Program-made: the position numbers and the translations under genes
Source of the DNA: Hyphomicrobiales bacterium
GTDB lineage: Bacteria > Pseudomonadota > Alphaproteobacteria > Rhizobiales > Beijerinckiaceae
DNA: 61,532 nucleotides
Direction: 5' to 3'
NCBI GenBank assembly: GCA_947447895.1
Contig: CANFLM010000007.1
Span: 1 to 61,532, forward strand
Notes under the pieces: model-generated
What the model was told of the DNA's origin: nothing
The model's database searches: none
The model's input: the letters and a program-made list of their open reading frames with translations, nothing else
Shown: positions 7,833 through 16,751 of the stretch, piece after piece
How the letters are laid out: each line of letters begins with the position of its first letter
Position numbering within the stretch: the stretch's first letter is position 1

Positions 7833-9173
7833 TTACGATTTTTCGCTGCGTTCCAGAATCGGGCGGAACTGCTCGTGGGCCTTTTTCAGCTCGGCTGCAG
7901 GATCGCCACCCGACAGGGTCGCGGTCACGCCGGCGCCGACCAGATCGCGGAATTCGGCGACAGGAATCACGACCGGCAGGCCGAGCTTGCTGATCTTGGC
8001 CGAGTCGATCACCGACTGCACCCATTCCTTCGGCAGTTTCACGCCGTTGCGGACTTCCTGGTCGTTGAGGATCGAGTTGCGGAACGGTACACCGCCACCG
8101 GCCTGCAACAGGCGAGCCCCCTGTTTTTTCGAAACCGCCCACTGGCAGAGCAGGAAGGCTGCTTCCTTGTTCTTGGAAGCAGCCGCAATGCCGATGCCGT
8201 CACCATAGGTGGAGGAATACTGGCCTTTGGGGCCTGCGGGCACAACGGTATAGCCGACCTTGCCGACAATGCGCGAGGCGCTTGGGTCTTCCAGAGGCGG
8301 AGCCCAACCCACACCGTCGATCCACATGGCCGAACGGCCCTGCGTGAAGGAGGCCATGGATTCCATCCAGTTGAAGCCGGACACGCCGGGAGGCGCATAT
8401 TTGGTCAGCAGTTTCTGGTAGAGTTTGGTGGCCTCGACCGCTTCCGGGCCGTCGGTGAGGATGTCACCCTTGGCATCAAGGAATTCGCCGCCGTAATTGA
8501 GGAAGAAATTGGTCCAAAGGGTCATGTTGGCGTTGCGCAGGCCACGGCCGACAAAGCCGAAGGTGCCGGCAGCCGGATCGGTGAGCTTTTCTGCGGCCGC
8601 AACCATTTCGTCGAAGGTTTTGGGAACGGAAATCCCCTTCTTTTCGAACATTTCCTTGTTGTAATAGAGGATGAAATAATCCACCGACCATGGCAGCGAC
8701 AGCAGGCGGCCCTTGTCGTCTTTGGCATATTTCAGGCCGGCAGCCGAAAAATCGCTCTCGGTCAGATCGGAGGCGGTCAGGTTCGGGTCTTTCATGAAGC
8801 CCGACAGATCGGCCAGCCAGCCGCCTTTTTCAAACTGGCGCTTTTGCACGTGATAGCTCAGATGAATCACATCGAAGCTGGGCTTGCCGGAGGCCAGTTC
8901 GATCACGGCCTTCTGGCGCTGCTGCTGTTCGGGAACCTGTTCGGATTCCACTTCGATCCCGGTCAGATCGGTAAATTCCTTGATGTTTTTCTGGAAATTG
9001 TCGCCGCGTGGACCCTTGGCCAGCAGCACTTCAAGCTTGGTTCCGGCATATTTTTTCCACTGTGGATCTGCCAGGGCGGGAAGAGGGGCGAGACCGAGCC
9101 CGCTTGCCGACATGGCCCCTGCGGCCACGGTGCCCTGAAGCAGGGTGCGACGTGAAAGTTTATTCTTGAACAT
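7833..9173 (-). CDS. ABC transporter extracellular solute-binding protein, Tat-type signal
   Basis: A 446-residue periplasmic binding protein of solute-binding family 1, first gene of an importer operon. The N-terminus carries a twin-arginine signal, with SRRTLLQG at residues 7-14 followed by a hydrophobic stretch ending in ALA, so export in folded form by Tat is likely. The body shows the family layout TKLEVLLAKGPRGDNF, then VIHLSYH, then AMWIDGVGWAPPL. The ATG at 9173 has GGAGG seven bases upstream; a longer frame starting near 9308 has no such site. A sugar or polyol is the likely ligand by analogy with CUT1 relatives, but this is not proven. Confidence 0.86.
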   Translation of the reverse strand: MFKNKLSRRTLLQGTVAAGAMSASGLGLAPLPALADPQWKKYAGTKLEVLLAKGPRGDNFQKNIKEFTDLTGIEVESEQVPEQQQRQKAVIELASGKPSFDVIHLSYHVQKRQFEKGGWLADLSGFMKDPNLTASDLTESDFSAAGLKYAKDDKGRLLSLPWSVDYFILYYNKEMFEKKGISVPKTFDEMVAAAEKLTDPAAGTFGFVGRGLRNANMTLWTNFFLNYGGEFLDAKGDILTDGPEAVEATKLYQKLLTKYAPPGVSGFNWMESMASFTQGRSAMWIDGVGWAPPLEDPSASRIVGKVGYTVVPAGPKGQYSSTYGDGIGIAAASKNKEAAFLLCQWAVSKKQGARLLQAGGGVPFRNSILNDQEVRNGVKLPKEWVQSVIDSAKISKLGLPVVIPVAEFRDLVGAGVTATLSGGDPAAELKKAHEQFRPILERSEKS

Positions 9174-9467
9174 GCAATTCCTCCATGATGTTCCCTGCTT
9201 ATGCTGCAAGGTGCCAGATTTTCTGAGTAGGCAAACGATAAGCAGGTTTGCCGACCCTGTCCATAGAAGCCATGCCCGATATTGGGCACTCTCTTTTGAT
9301 GCAGGCATCCCGTCTTAAAAGATGTCTTCTTCAAAAAAAAATCTTCGGCGAAGCCGAGGCTGCACCATCCTGATCCGTTCAAGTTTGAGCCGGACTTTGG
9401 AGAGAGCTTCTCGGATTAGGCTGCGTGTGTCAAGACTAACATGTCAGGTGGAATTGCTTCCGGATCC
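9174..9467. other. Intergenic region upstream of the ABC operon
   Basis: About 290 bases without a gene. It contains the ribosome-binding site of the binding-protein gene, presumably its promoter, and the terminator of the preceding minus-strand gene. No convincing -35/-10 pair or operator was recognised. Confidence 0.5.
9333..9358 (-). terminator. Rho-independent terminator of the exported-protein gene
   Basis: Read on the minus strand, TCGGC-TTC-GCCGA forms a short GC stem followed by a run of nine T residues after a few bases. It lies about 110 bases after the stop codon at 9468 and before the ABC operon. Confidence 0.65.
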
Positions 9468-9968
9468 TCACCAGAGCGAATGAACGCATTCCCGGAACAG
9501 GGCGCCTTTTTGCTCGAGTGTCATGACCGAGATCAGATGGGCCTCGGCCTGCAACGCGGTTTTGCGGGTTCTGTTGTCGACGCCTCTGCTTTCGAGCAAT
9601 TGTTCGACCTCTTCCATGCCGTCGGTCAGTTGGCGCATGGCGACAAAGACTTCTGTCGAGGCCTTGCCGGCCGTGACGGCGAAGGTATCAAGCGCCGACA
9701 TCCGGCATTTGGCCCAGCCATTGGTTCTGTATTTCGCGACCCATTGCTCGACGTTTTCGGGAGGCGAGAAAGGGACGATCTTATCCTGGCTTTGCGAGGG
9801 TTTGGCCGGTGCGGGCGGCGATTTGGCCTGGATCTGGATGATCGTCTGGGCTTGGGCGGTCATCGGCAGCGCGCATGCGACAAGACCGGCTACAGCCAGC
9901 CAAAAACAGCTCAAATAAGCAAGACAATCGGATTTTCTGGCATATTTTCTGGGTGCAATCATGAACAT
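9468..9968 (-). CDS. Exported protein of unknown function
   Basis: A 166-residue protein not assigned to any family. The N-terminus has a basic start (MFMIAPRKYARK) and a hydrophobic core ending in TAQA, consistent with a Sec signal peptide cleaved before QTIIQIQ. A Pro/Ala/Ser-rich linker follows, then a predicted helical domain with several acidic residues and two cysteines, one in AKCRMS and one in FRECVH close to the C-terminus, which could pair in the periplasm. It is transcribed divergently from fnrL with its own terminator. Start choice is uncertain: codons at 9995 and 9962 are also possible. Confidence 0.6.
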   Translation of the reverse strand: MFMIAPRKYARKSDCLAYLSCFWLAVAGLVACALPMTAQAQTIIQIQAKSPPAPAKPSQSQDKIVPFSPPENVEQWVAKYRTNGWAKCRMSALDTFAVTAGKASTEVFVAMRQLTDGMEEVEQLLESRGVDNRTRKTALQAEAHLISVMTLEQKGALFRECVHSLW

Positions 9969-10178
9969 TGAAAGGCCTTCGGACAGGAACAACACAATCA
10001 GCCTCCCTTGCCGTCAAAAGAGGGATTTCTGACCGGCCCAGTCTAGCATAGCTGACGAGATGCTGCGAATGGGCTTTTTCAGTGATTATCTGGTGCCTAA
10101 ACCATGGCTTAAACAAGGATATTGTTCTATGGTGGGGATGTGTTGTGTATCAAGACCACTGTTTGCGGGTCTTTAAAA

Positions 10179-10943
10179 ATGTCAGAGGTTGCTTTTTCGA
10201 TGAATTGCCTCGATGAAGCCCGTCCATTGGGCGCGCATGCCGGATGCTCTCATCATGTGAAGGGTGACGATTGCCGTCTCTGCCTTATCCGTCCGCTCAG
10301 TGTCTGTTCGGCTCTCGAGCCCGATGAGTGGGCTTCACTCGAGAAATTGTCGACCGATATCCGGTTCGAGGAACGCGAGACGCTGGTGCGCGAGGCCGAT
10401 GATGTTGTCTCGCTCTACACCATTACGGCCGGGGTGGTGCGTCTGGTGCGCACCCTGCACGATGGCCGCAGGCAGTTGACCGGCTTTGCCTTGCCGGGGG
10501 ATTTTCTGGGCCTGTCGCTCGAGCGCACCTGGACCTTTTCGATCGAGGCGATTACCCCTGTCACCGCCTGCCGGTTCGGTCGTGCCTCATTGATGGAATA
10601 TGTCGACCAGAAACCGCATTTTCTGATGCGTCTGCACGAAATGGCCACCCATGAACTGAGTTTGGCGCAAGACCATATGGTGTTGCTGGGCCGTTTGACG
10701 GCCGAGGAAAAGCTCGCCGCTTTCTTGATGGAGATCCGCCGCCGCTGGGCGCGGATCGAGGGACATGCCAGCGATCATATTCCCTTGCCGATGGGGCGTC
10801 AGGACATTGCCGACTATCTCGGCCTGACCATCGAAACCGTCAGCCGCACCATCAACCAGATGCAACGCGCGCATCAGCTTGTTATCGTGCCCGATGGCGT
10901 CAGGCTGCTCAATATCGGCTATTTCGAGCATCTTTGCCCGTAA
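10179..10943 (+). CDS. fnrL: FNR-type oxygen-responsive transcription regulator
   Basis: A 254-residue Crp/Fnr-family regulator. The oxygen-sensing cluster ligands appear complete: Cys32, Cys35 and Cys43 (CRLCLIRPLSVC, spacing C-x2-C-x7-C) plus Cys131 in VTACRFG, matching the four cysteines that hold a [4Fe-4S] cluster in FNR/FnrL. The C-terminal helix-turn-helix contains IETVSRTI, with the E..SR triad that reads TTGAT half-sites. It stands directly upstream of ccoN, whose leader carries a perfect TTGAT-N4-ATCAA box. ATG 10179 is used; ATG 10200 is a shorter option and still keeps all four cysteines. A FixK assignment is less likely because of the cysteines. Confidence 0.88.
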   Translation: MSEVAFSMNCLDEARPLGAHAGCSHHVKGDDCRLCLIRPLSVCSALEPDEWASLEKLSTDIRFEERETLVREADDVVSLYTITAGVVRLVRTLHDGRRQLTGFALPGDFLGLSLERTWTFSIEAITPVTACRFGRASLMEYVDQKPHFLMRLHEMATHELSLAQDHMVLLGRLTAEEKLAAFLMEIRRRWARIEGHASDHIPLPMGRQDIADYLGLTIETVSRTINQMQRAHQLVIVPDGVRLLNIGYFEHLCP

Positions 10944-11028
10944 ATTGCTCGATATTCCCTTATATTCTGCTCTTTTTTCGCAATTTGACGAAAGGCTAAG
11001 GGAAAAGCTGGACCCGAACGGGTATGGT

Positions 11029-11042
11029 TTGATCTGTATCAA
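11029..11042 (+). promoter_or_regulatory. Perfect FNR/FixK box upstream of ccoN
   Basis: TTGATCTGTATCAA is an exact TTGAT-N4-ATCAA palindrome, centred 99 bases before the ccoN start. If it works at the usual -41.5 position, transcription would start near 11077; TATGTG at 11061-11066 is a possible -10 element. This implies oxygen-controlled activation by the adjacent FnrL-type protein. Confidence 0.88.
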
Positions 11043-11134
11043 TGCGAGTCGTCTGTGCGTTATGTGAATTTACGGCAAAGCTGACGCTGCACTGCACATG
11101 GTGCCTCGCATAGGCAGCAGAAACGGAGCCGGTA

Positions 11135-12793
11135 ATGACTGATCGCAGCACAATCAAGCAAATGACATGGGGTGAGGGCGGGCTTGCGGCCGTGATGGCT
11201 GCTTTCGCAGTTTTCGCCCTGTTGATCGCGGCCAACGCCCATACCCAGGCCTATGCCTTCCACGCCTTTGTCTTTTCGGCCTCGGCTGTTGCGGCGGTTT
11301 TTGCGATTATCAACCGCTATTATGACAGGCCCGCCGAATTGCCGGCCCAGTTCATTGATGGCAAGCCCAATTACAATATGGGTCCGGTGAAATTTGCGAC
11401 CATTGCCTCGATGTTCTGGGGCATTGCCGGTTTCACGGTCGGTTTGGTGATTGCCCTGCAGCTGGCCTTTCCGGTGTTGAATTTCGATCTGCCCTGGACC
11501 AGCTTCGGCCGTCTGCGCCCGCTGCATACCTCGGCGGTGATTTTCGCCTTCGGCGGCAATGTGCTGCTGGCGACCTCGTTTTATGTGGTGCAGCGCACCT
11601 CGCGCGCCCGTCTGGCCGGTGATCTGGCGCCCTGGTTCGTCATTCTCGGCTACAACCTGTTCATCGTCATTGCCGGCACCGGCTATCTGCTCGGTGTGAC
11701 ACAGGGCAAGGAATATGCCGAGCCGGAATGGTATGCCGATCTGTGGTTGACGGTGGTCTGGGTGGTCTATCTGCTGGTGTTCCTGCTGACGCTGGCCAAG
11801 CGCACAGAGCCGCATATCTACGTCGCCAACTGGTTCTATCTGGCTTTCATCGTCACCATTGCCGTGCTGCATCTGGTCAATAATGCAGCCATTCCGGTGT
11901 CGATTTATTCGCCCAAATCCTACATCGTCTGGTCCGGTCTGCAGGATGCGATGGTGCAGTGGTGGTATGGCCATAATGCGGTGGGCTTCTTCCTGACCGC
12001 AGGCTTTCTGGCCATCATGTATTATTTTATCCCCAAGCGGGCCGAGCGTCCGGTCTATTCCTACCGCCTGTCGATCATCCATTTCTGGGCCCTGATCTTC
12101 ATGTATATCTGGGCGGGCCCGCACCATCTGCACTTCACGGCTCTGCCCGACTGGGCGCAGACACTGGGCATGACCTTCTCGATCATGCTGTGGATGCCGT
12201 CCTGGGGGGGCATGATCAACGGCCTGATGACCCTGTCCGGGGCATGGGACAAGCTGCGCACCGATCCGGTCCTGCGCATGCTGGTGGTCTCGGTGGCCTT
12301 TTACGGCATGTCGACCTTTGAAGGTCCGCTGATGTCGATCAAGGCGGTCAATTCGCTGTCGCATTACACCGACTGGACCATCGGCCACGTGCATTCGGGT
12401 GCCTTGGGCTGGGTCGGCTATGTCTCCTTCGGCGCGATCTATTGCCTCGTGCCGTGGCTGTGGAACAAGCGCGAGCTGTTCTCGATGCGGCTGGTCAACT
12501 GGCATTTCTGGCTGTCGACCATCGGCATCGTGTTCTACATCTGCGCGATGTGGGTGGCTGGCATCATGCAGGGCTTGATGTGGCGTGCCTATACCGCGCT
12601 GGGCTTCCTCGAATATTCCTTCGTCGAGACCACCGAGGCGTTGCACCCCATGTATATCATCCGGGCCCTGGGAGGCGCGCTGTTCGTCGCCGGTGCCGTG
12701 ATCATGGCCTATAATCTCTACCGCACCATTTATGACGGCGAGCCTGCAAAGGCGGCCATCGAGCCCAATCCGGCTTTGGCTTCGGGTCACTGA
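11135..12793 (+). CDS. ccoN: cbb3-type cytochrome c oxidase subunit I
   Basis: The 552-residue catalytic subunit of the cbb3 oxidase, a high-affinity terminal oxidase of the inner membrane used at low oxygen. About twelve membrane segments are predicted. Haem and CuB ligand regions are visible: [27 protein letters not shown] with the paired histidines, and the later [12 protein letters not shown]. Length is normal. It is the first gene of ccoNOQP and sits behind an FNR box. The ccoO gene begins 11 bases after its stop. Confidence 0.97.
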   Translation: MTDRSTIKQMTWGEGGLAAVMAAFAVFALLIAANAHTQAYAFHAFVFSASAVAAVFAIINRYYDRPAELPAQFIDGKPNYNMGPVKFATIASMFWGIAGFTVGLVIALQLAFPVLNFDLPWTSFGRLRPLHTSAVIFAFGGNVLLATSFYVVQRTSRARLAGDLAPWFVILGYNLFIVIAGTGYLLGVTQGKEYAEPEWYADLWLTVVWVVYLLVFLLTLAKRTEPHIYVANWFYLAFIVTIAVLHLVNNAAIPVSIYSPKSYIVWSGLQDAMVQWWYGHNAVGFFLTAGFLAIMYYFIPKRAERPVYSYRLSIIHFWALIFMYIWAGPHHLHFTALPDWAQTLGMTFSIMLWMPSWGGMINGLMTLSGAWDKLRTDPVLRMLVVSVAFYGMSTFEGPLMSIKAVNSLSHYTDWTIGHVHSGALGWVGYVSFGAIYCLVPWLWNKRELFSMRLVNWHFWLSTIGIVFYICAMWVAGIMQGLMWRAYTALGFLEYSFVETTEALHPMYIIRALGGALFVAGAVIMAYNLYRTIYDGEPAKAAIEPNPALASGH

Positions 12794-12804
12794 GGAGCAA
12801 GATG

Positions 12805-13572
12805 ATGTCAGACACACACACCGCATCAGGCGGCAAAACCTCCGTTTGGACCAAGCATCAGGTGTTCGAGAAGAACTCGATCTTTCTGCTGATCGGTATT
12901 CTCGTGATGATTTCGATCGGCGGGCTCGTCGAAATCGTGCCGCTGTTCTATCTCAAGAGCACCATTGAAAAGGTCGAAGGCGTGCGTCCCTTGACGCCGC
13001 TGGAGCTGGCGGGCCGCAATATCTACGTGCGCGAGGGCTGCTATAACTGCCATTCGCAGATGATCCGCCCCTTGCGTGACGAGGTCGAGCGCTACGGCCA
13101 TTATTCGCTGGCGGCCGAAAGCATGTATGACCATCCGTTCCAGTGGGGCTCCAAGCGCACCGGTCCCGATATTGCCCGCGTCGGCGGCAAATATTCGGAC
13201 GACTGGCACCGCGACCACCTGCGCAACCCGCGCTCGGTGGTGCCGGCCTCGATCATGCCGGGCTATCCCTGGCTCGAGACCACGGCTCTCGATACCGCCC
13301 ATATCGACATGGATATGCGGGTCTTGGCCATCGAAGGCGTGCCCTACACCAAGGACATGATCGAAGCCGCGGTCTCGGATGTGAAAACCCAAGGCTCGGC
13401 CGAGGATTCACTGACCGCTCCCTTCCTCAAGCGTTACCCCAAGGCCATCACCCGCGAATTGGGCGGTGTGCAGGGACGCTTGACCGAGGCCGATGCCCTG
13501 ATCGCCTATCTTCAGCAGCTTGGAACGCAAGTCGATTTCAAACTGTATGACGATAAAGCCAATATCCGCTGA
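12805..13572 (+). CDS. ccoO: cbb3-type cytochrome c oxidase subunit II (monohaem)
   Basis: A 255-residue membrane-anchored c-type cytochrome. An N-terminal membrane helix (about residues 17-43) is followed by a periplasmic domain with one haem site, CYNCH, in the family segment YVREGCYNCHSQMIRPLRDE. The distal region SIMPGYPWL supplies the likely methionine ligand. It passes electrons from CcoP to CcoN. Two ATGs are in tandem at 12802 and 12805; GAGGAG is seven bases before the second. Length agrees with the family. Confidence 0.96.
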   Translation: MSDTHTASGGKTSVWTKHQVFEKNSIFLLIGILVMISIGGLVEIVPLFYLKSTIEKVEGVRPLTPLELAGRNIYVREGCYNCHSQMIRPLRDEVERYGHYSLAAESMYDHPFQWGSKRTGPDIARVGGKYSDDWHRDHLRNPRSVVPASIMPGYPWLETTALDTAHIDMDMRVLAIEGVPYTKDMIEAAVSDVKTQGSAEDSLTAPFLKRYPKAITRELGGVQGRLTEADALIAYLQQLGTQVDFKLYDDKANIR

Positions 13573-13586
13573 GCGGGGAGGAACGG

Positions 13587-13742
13587 ATGTCACCTACATT
13601 TGAAAGTGCTTCGGCTTTCGCGGCCTCTTGGGGCCTGGCCTATTTCGTCGTCCTGTTCATCGGGGCCGTGGCCTATGCCTTGTGGCCGTCCAAGCGTGAA
13701 GAATTCGAGCACGCTGCGCGTATTCCGCTGACCGAGGACTAA
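13587..13742 (+). CDS. ccoQ: cbb3-type cytochrome c oxidase subunit CcoQ
   Basis: A 51-residue single-span membrane protein (MSPTFESASAFAASWGLAYF at the start, LWPSKREEFEHAARIPLTED at the end) placed between ccoO and ccoP, as in all ccoNOQP operons. CcoQ stabilises the assembled oxidase, mainly through CcoP. GGGGAGGA lies six bases upstream of the ATG. The acidic tail after the helix and the P-L-[TE]-ED ending fit the family. Confidence 0.93.
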   Translation: MSPTFESASAFAASWGLAYFVVLFIGAVAYALWPSKREEFEHAARIPLTED

Positions 13743-13746
13743 GATC

Positions 13747-14640
13747 ATGGAACAGAAAACATCGGCTCCTGCAGATAAATCGGCAGTACCCCAATCGGGT
13801 GTTGGCACCACCGGCCATAGCTGGGACGGCATCGAGGAATTGAACAATCCATTGCCGCGCTGGTGGCTGTGGAGCTTCTATGCCTGCATCGTCTGGGCGG
13901 TCGGCTATTGGTTCTTCTATCCGGCCATTCCTCTGGTCAGCTCTTATACCAAGGGCTTTCTGGGCTGGCAGTCGCGCACGCAGATCGAAATCGATATGGC
14001 CGAACTCAAAGACTTGCGCTCGGGCATGACCACCAAAATCGAAGCGGCCGAACTGGCCGATATCGAGAAAAATCCCGAATTGCTGAGCTTTGCCCGCGCA
14101 CAGGGCAGTGCGGCTTTTGCGGTCAACTGCGCCCCTTGCCACGGCGCGGGCGCCCAGGGCTTCAAGGGGTATCCCAACCTCAATGATGACGACTGGATCT
14201 GGGGCGGCAAAGCTGAAGATATCCTGACCACCATCAAGCATGGTGTGCGCTGGGATCAGGACAGCAATTCCCGCAGCGGCGTGATGCCGGCTTTCGGTCG
14301 TGACGGGATCCTGAACCGGAAGGAAATGGCGACTGTTGCCGATTATGTCCTGACCCTGTCTGGCTTGCCCGTGGACAAAGGGGCCGATCTTTCGGCCGGC
14401 AAGGCCCTCTATGCCGCCAATTGCGCGGCTTGCCACGGCGATGCCGGCAAAGGCAACCAGGAGATGGGGGCGCCCAATCTGTCCGACAAGGTCTGGCTTT
14501 ACGGCTCCGACAAGGCCGCGATCATGGAGCGCATCACCATCGGCGGCGGCGGGGTGATGCCGGCCTGGTCCAACCGTCTTGATACGGCGACGATGAAGTC
14601 GCTGGCTGTCTATGTCCATACGCTCGGGGGAGGCAAATAA
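13747..14640 (+). CDS. ccoP: cbb3-type cytochrome c oxidase subunit III (dihaem)
   Basis: A 297-residue membrane-anchored dihaem cytochrome c. The N-terminus has the CcoP signature DGIEELNNPLPRWWLW, then a membrane helix, then two cytochrome domains with haem motifs CAPCH (about residue 126) and CAACH (about residue 225), each followed by a methionine-containing loop (GVMPAF and GVMPAW). It receives electrons from soluble cytochromes. It follows ccoQ by four bases. A 10-bp hairpin separates it from the assembly gene ccoG. Confidence 0.96.
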   Translation: MEQKTSAPADKSAVPQSGVGTTGHSWDGIEELNNPLPRWWLWSFYACIVWAVGYWFFYPAIPLVSSYTKGFLGWQSRTQIEIDMAELKDLRSGMTTKIEAAELADIEKNPELLSFARAQGSAAFAVNCAPCHGAGAQGFKGYPNLNDDDWIWGGKAEDILTTIKHGVRWDQDSNSRSGVMPAFGRDGILNRKEMATVADYVLTLSGLPVDKGADLSAGKALYAANCAACHGDAGKGNQEMGAPNLSDKVWLYGSDKAAIMERITIGGGGVMPAWSNRLDTATMKSLAVYVHTLGGGK

Positions 14641-14691
14641 GGGGATATTTCTCTTGTTTGCGGCAGTATTTGTAAATTCACCTTTGAAATG

Positions 14692-14714
14692 CGGCACGGG
14701 ATTGTCCCGTGCCG
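14692..14714 (+). other. Perfect hairpin at the ccoP-ccoG junction
   Basis: CGGCACGGGA and TCCCGTGCCG pair perfectly over 10 bp around the loop TTG. There is no T tract, and the ccoG ribosome site GGAG begins three bases after it. It probably separates expression of the structural genes from that of the assembly genes, by mRNA processing, stability or attenuation. Confidence 0.7.
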
Positions 14715-14726
14715 ATGGAGCGTTTT

Positions 14727-16202
14727 ATGTCTGTCCCCACATCCACGTCCTTCGACCCCCATACCGACGAGCCCGATCTGCCGCTTTACGAAGCGCGCAA
14801 GCAGATCTATCCGCAGTCGGTGGCGGGGACCTATCGCAGGATCAAGTGGATTATTCTGGCGGTCACGCTCGGCATCTATTATGTGCTGCCCTTCATCCGC
14901 TGGGACCGCGGTCCCAATGCGCCCAACCAGGCGGTGCTGATCGACATGCCGCACCGGCGGGCCTATTTCTTCTTCATCGAAATCTGGCCGCAAGAGGTCT
15001 ATTATCTGACGGGCCTGCTGATCCTGGCAGCCATGGCGCTGTTTTTGATGAACGCGCTGGCCGGCCGGATCTGGTGCGGCTATCTCTGCCCGCAAACGGT
15101 CTGGACCGATCTGTTCATGGCGATCGAACGGCTGATCGAGGGTGACCGGCGCGAACGGATGCAGCGCGATGCCGGTCCCTTTACGGTCGAAGTCTTCGCC
15201 CTCAAGCTGCTCAAGCACACATTCTGGCTGCTGATCGCCTGGTGGACCGGCGGCGCATGGGTACTGTATTTCGACGATGCGCCCACTCTGGTCATGCAAT
15301 TGCTGACCTTCCAAGGCTCGGCCACCGCCTATATCTCGATTTTCGTGCTCACTTTCACCACCTATACCTTTGCCGGTCTGATGCGCGAGCAGATTTGTCT
15401 CTATGCCTGCCCGTGGCCGCGTATTCAGGCCGCACTGACCGATGAACACGCCCTCAATGTGACCTATCGCTATGACCGTGGCGAGCAGCGCATGTCGGTC
15501 AAAAAGGCGGCAGCCCTGCGCGCCGCTGGCGAGCCTGTCGGTGATTGCATCGATTGCCAGCAATGCGTCGCTGTCTGCCCGACCGGCGTTGATATCCGCA
15601 ACGGCCCGAATTTGGGCTGTATCCAATGCGGCTTGTGCATCGATGCCTGCGATGACGTGATGACCAAGATCAACCGTCCGACCCGTTTGATCGCCTATGA
15701 TACCGACGTCAACATCAAGCGTCGCCAATCGGGCCTGCCCAATATTTTCAAGCCGATCCGTTCGAGAACCATTCTTTATGCCTTTGTGATTGCGGCCGTG
15801 GGTGGTCTGATGGCCTACCAGCTGGTTACACGCGCCCCTTCGACCATCACGGTGATCCATGACCGCAATCCGGTCTATGTCAAACTCTCGGATGGCCGCA
15901 TCCGCAATGCCTATACGGTGCGCATTGCCAATATGCTGAACGATCCGCGCACCTATGTCTTCAATGTGGCGGGGCTTGATCATGCGCAGGTGGACATCAT
16001 CGGAGCTGAACATGCTGCCCAGGGCGAATTGTTCATCACCGTCGGTCCTGACCAGACCCGCGAATTGCGGGTGCTGGTGACCCACGATCTGGATGACAAA
16101 CACGGCGCGCCTGTGGCACTTTATTTTGAAATCCGTGATGATCTGGACGGGCGCCGGGCTGTGGGAAAAGACTTTTTCCGCACCCCCAATACCGTCCACT
16201 GA
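14727..16202 (+). CDS. ccoG: cbb3 oxidase assembly protein CcoG (FixG/RdxA), Fe-S membrane protein
   Basis: A 491-residue inner-membrane iron-sulfur protein needed for cbb3 assembly; homologues have been linked to reducing copper for insertion into the oxidase. Several membrane helices surround a CGYLCPQTVW segment (the CxxxCP type). The cytoplasmic part has two ferredoxin-like cluster motifs, CIDCQQCVAVCP and CIQCGLCIDAC. A C-terminal membrane helix is followed by an immunoglobulin-like FixG domain. The ATG at 14727 has GGAG six bases upstream; a GTG at 14709 falls inside the hairpin and was not used. Confidence 0.95.
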   Translation: MSVPTSTSFDPHTDEPDLPLYEARKQIYPQSVAGTYRRIKWIILAVTLGIYYVLPFIRWDRGPNAPNQAVLIDMPHRRAYFFFIEIWPQEVYYLTGLLILAAMALFLMNALAGRIWCGYLCPQTVWTDLFMAIERLIEGDRRERMQRDAGPFTVEVFALKLLKHTFWLLIAWWTGGAWVLYFDDAPTLVMQLLTFQGSATAYISIFVLTFTTYTFAGLMREQICLYACPWPRIQAALTDEHALNVTYRYDRGEQRMSVKKAAALRAAGEPVGDCIDCQQCVAVCPTGVDIRNGPNLGCIQCGLCIDACDDVMTKINRPTRLIAYDTDVNIKRRQSGLPNIFKPIRSRTILYAFVIAAVGGLMAYQLVTRAPSTITVIHDRNPVYVKLSDGRIRNAYTVRIANMLNDPRTYVFNVAGLDHAQVDIIGAEHAAQGELFITVGPDQTRELRVLVTHDLDDKHGAPVALYFEIRDDLDGRRAVGKDFFRTPNTVH

Positions 16203-16233
16203 ATGTCGACGCTGGAAAGGCGGAGGGGCAATG

Positions 16234-16737
16234 ATGGCACAGAATGAGGCTTCGGCAGGCGGGTTCCGTTTGACCGGCAAAAAGGTTCTCGCCATTCTGG
16301 TCGGGTTCTTCTCGGTGATTATCGCCGTCAATATGGTCATGGCCTATGTCGCTGTCACGACCTTCAGCGGCATGCAGACCCAGCGCCCCTATGAAGCCGG
16401 GCTGAAATTCAACCATGCGATCTCGCAAGCCCGCGTCCAGCAGGAACAGCATTGGAAGGTCGATACGCATATCGAGCGCGCCAAAGACGGGCAGGTAACC
16501 CTGTCGATGGCTGTGGCTGACCAGCAGGGGGCGGCCATTGTCGCCCGATCGGTCAGTGTCCAACTGGTCTCCCCCGTGGACTCACGCAATGATGCCGCTT
16601 TTGCGCTGGTGGCCGAAGGGCCGGGCCGATACCGTGGTGTCGCGCAGGCCGCGGCAGGGCAGTGGGATCTGGTGATCGAGGCGAAACGGACCGACGATGC
16701 GGTGTTTCGTTCGGTCAGCAGAGTCTCACTGCCATAA
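16234..16737 (+). CDS. ccoH: cbb3 oxidase assembly protein CcoH (FixH)
   Basis: A 167-residue FixH-family protein with one N-terminal membrane helix (VLAILVGFFSVIIAVNMVMAY) and a periplasmic domain. The family signature NMVMAYVAVTTFSGMQ continuing into YEAGLKFN is present. CcoH joins early assembly complexes of the oxidase. Tandem ATGs occur at 16231 and 16234; the second is better spaced from GGAGGGG. The long open frame upstream of it overlaps ccoG and is not used. Confidence 0.93.
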   Translation: MAQNEASAGGFRLTGKKVLAILVGFFSVIIAVNMVMAYVAVTTFSGMQTQRPYEAGLKFNHAISQARVQQEQHWKVDTHIERAKDGQVTLSMAVADQQGAAIVARSVSVQLVSPVDSRNDAAFALVAEGPGRYRGVAQAAAGQWDLVIEAKRTDDAVFRSVSRVSLP

Positions 16738-16751
16738 ACGACTGAACAGAG

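Noticed and set aside
10145-10160. Possible autoregulatory FNR box upstream of fnrL (right half ATCAA)
   Set aside because: The left half matches only about three of five positions, too weak to call.
11060-12826. Long minus-strand frame (588 codons) across ccoN
   Set aside because: Antisense shadow of a certain gene in GC-rich coding DNA; low-complexity His/Gln/Asp/Arg composition.
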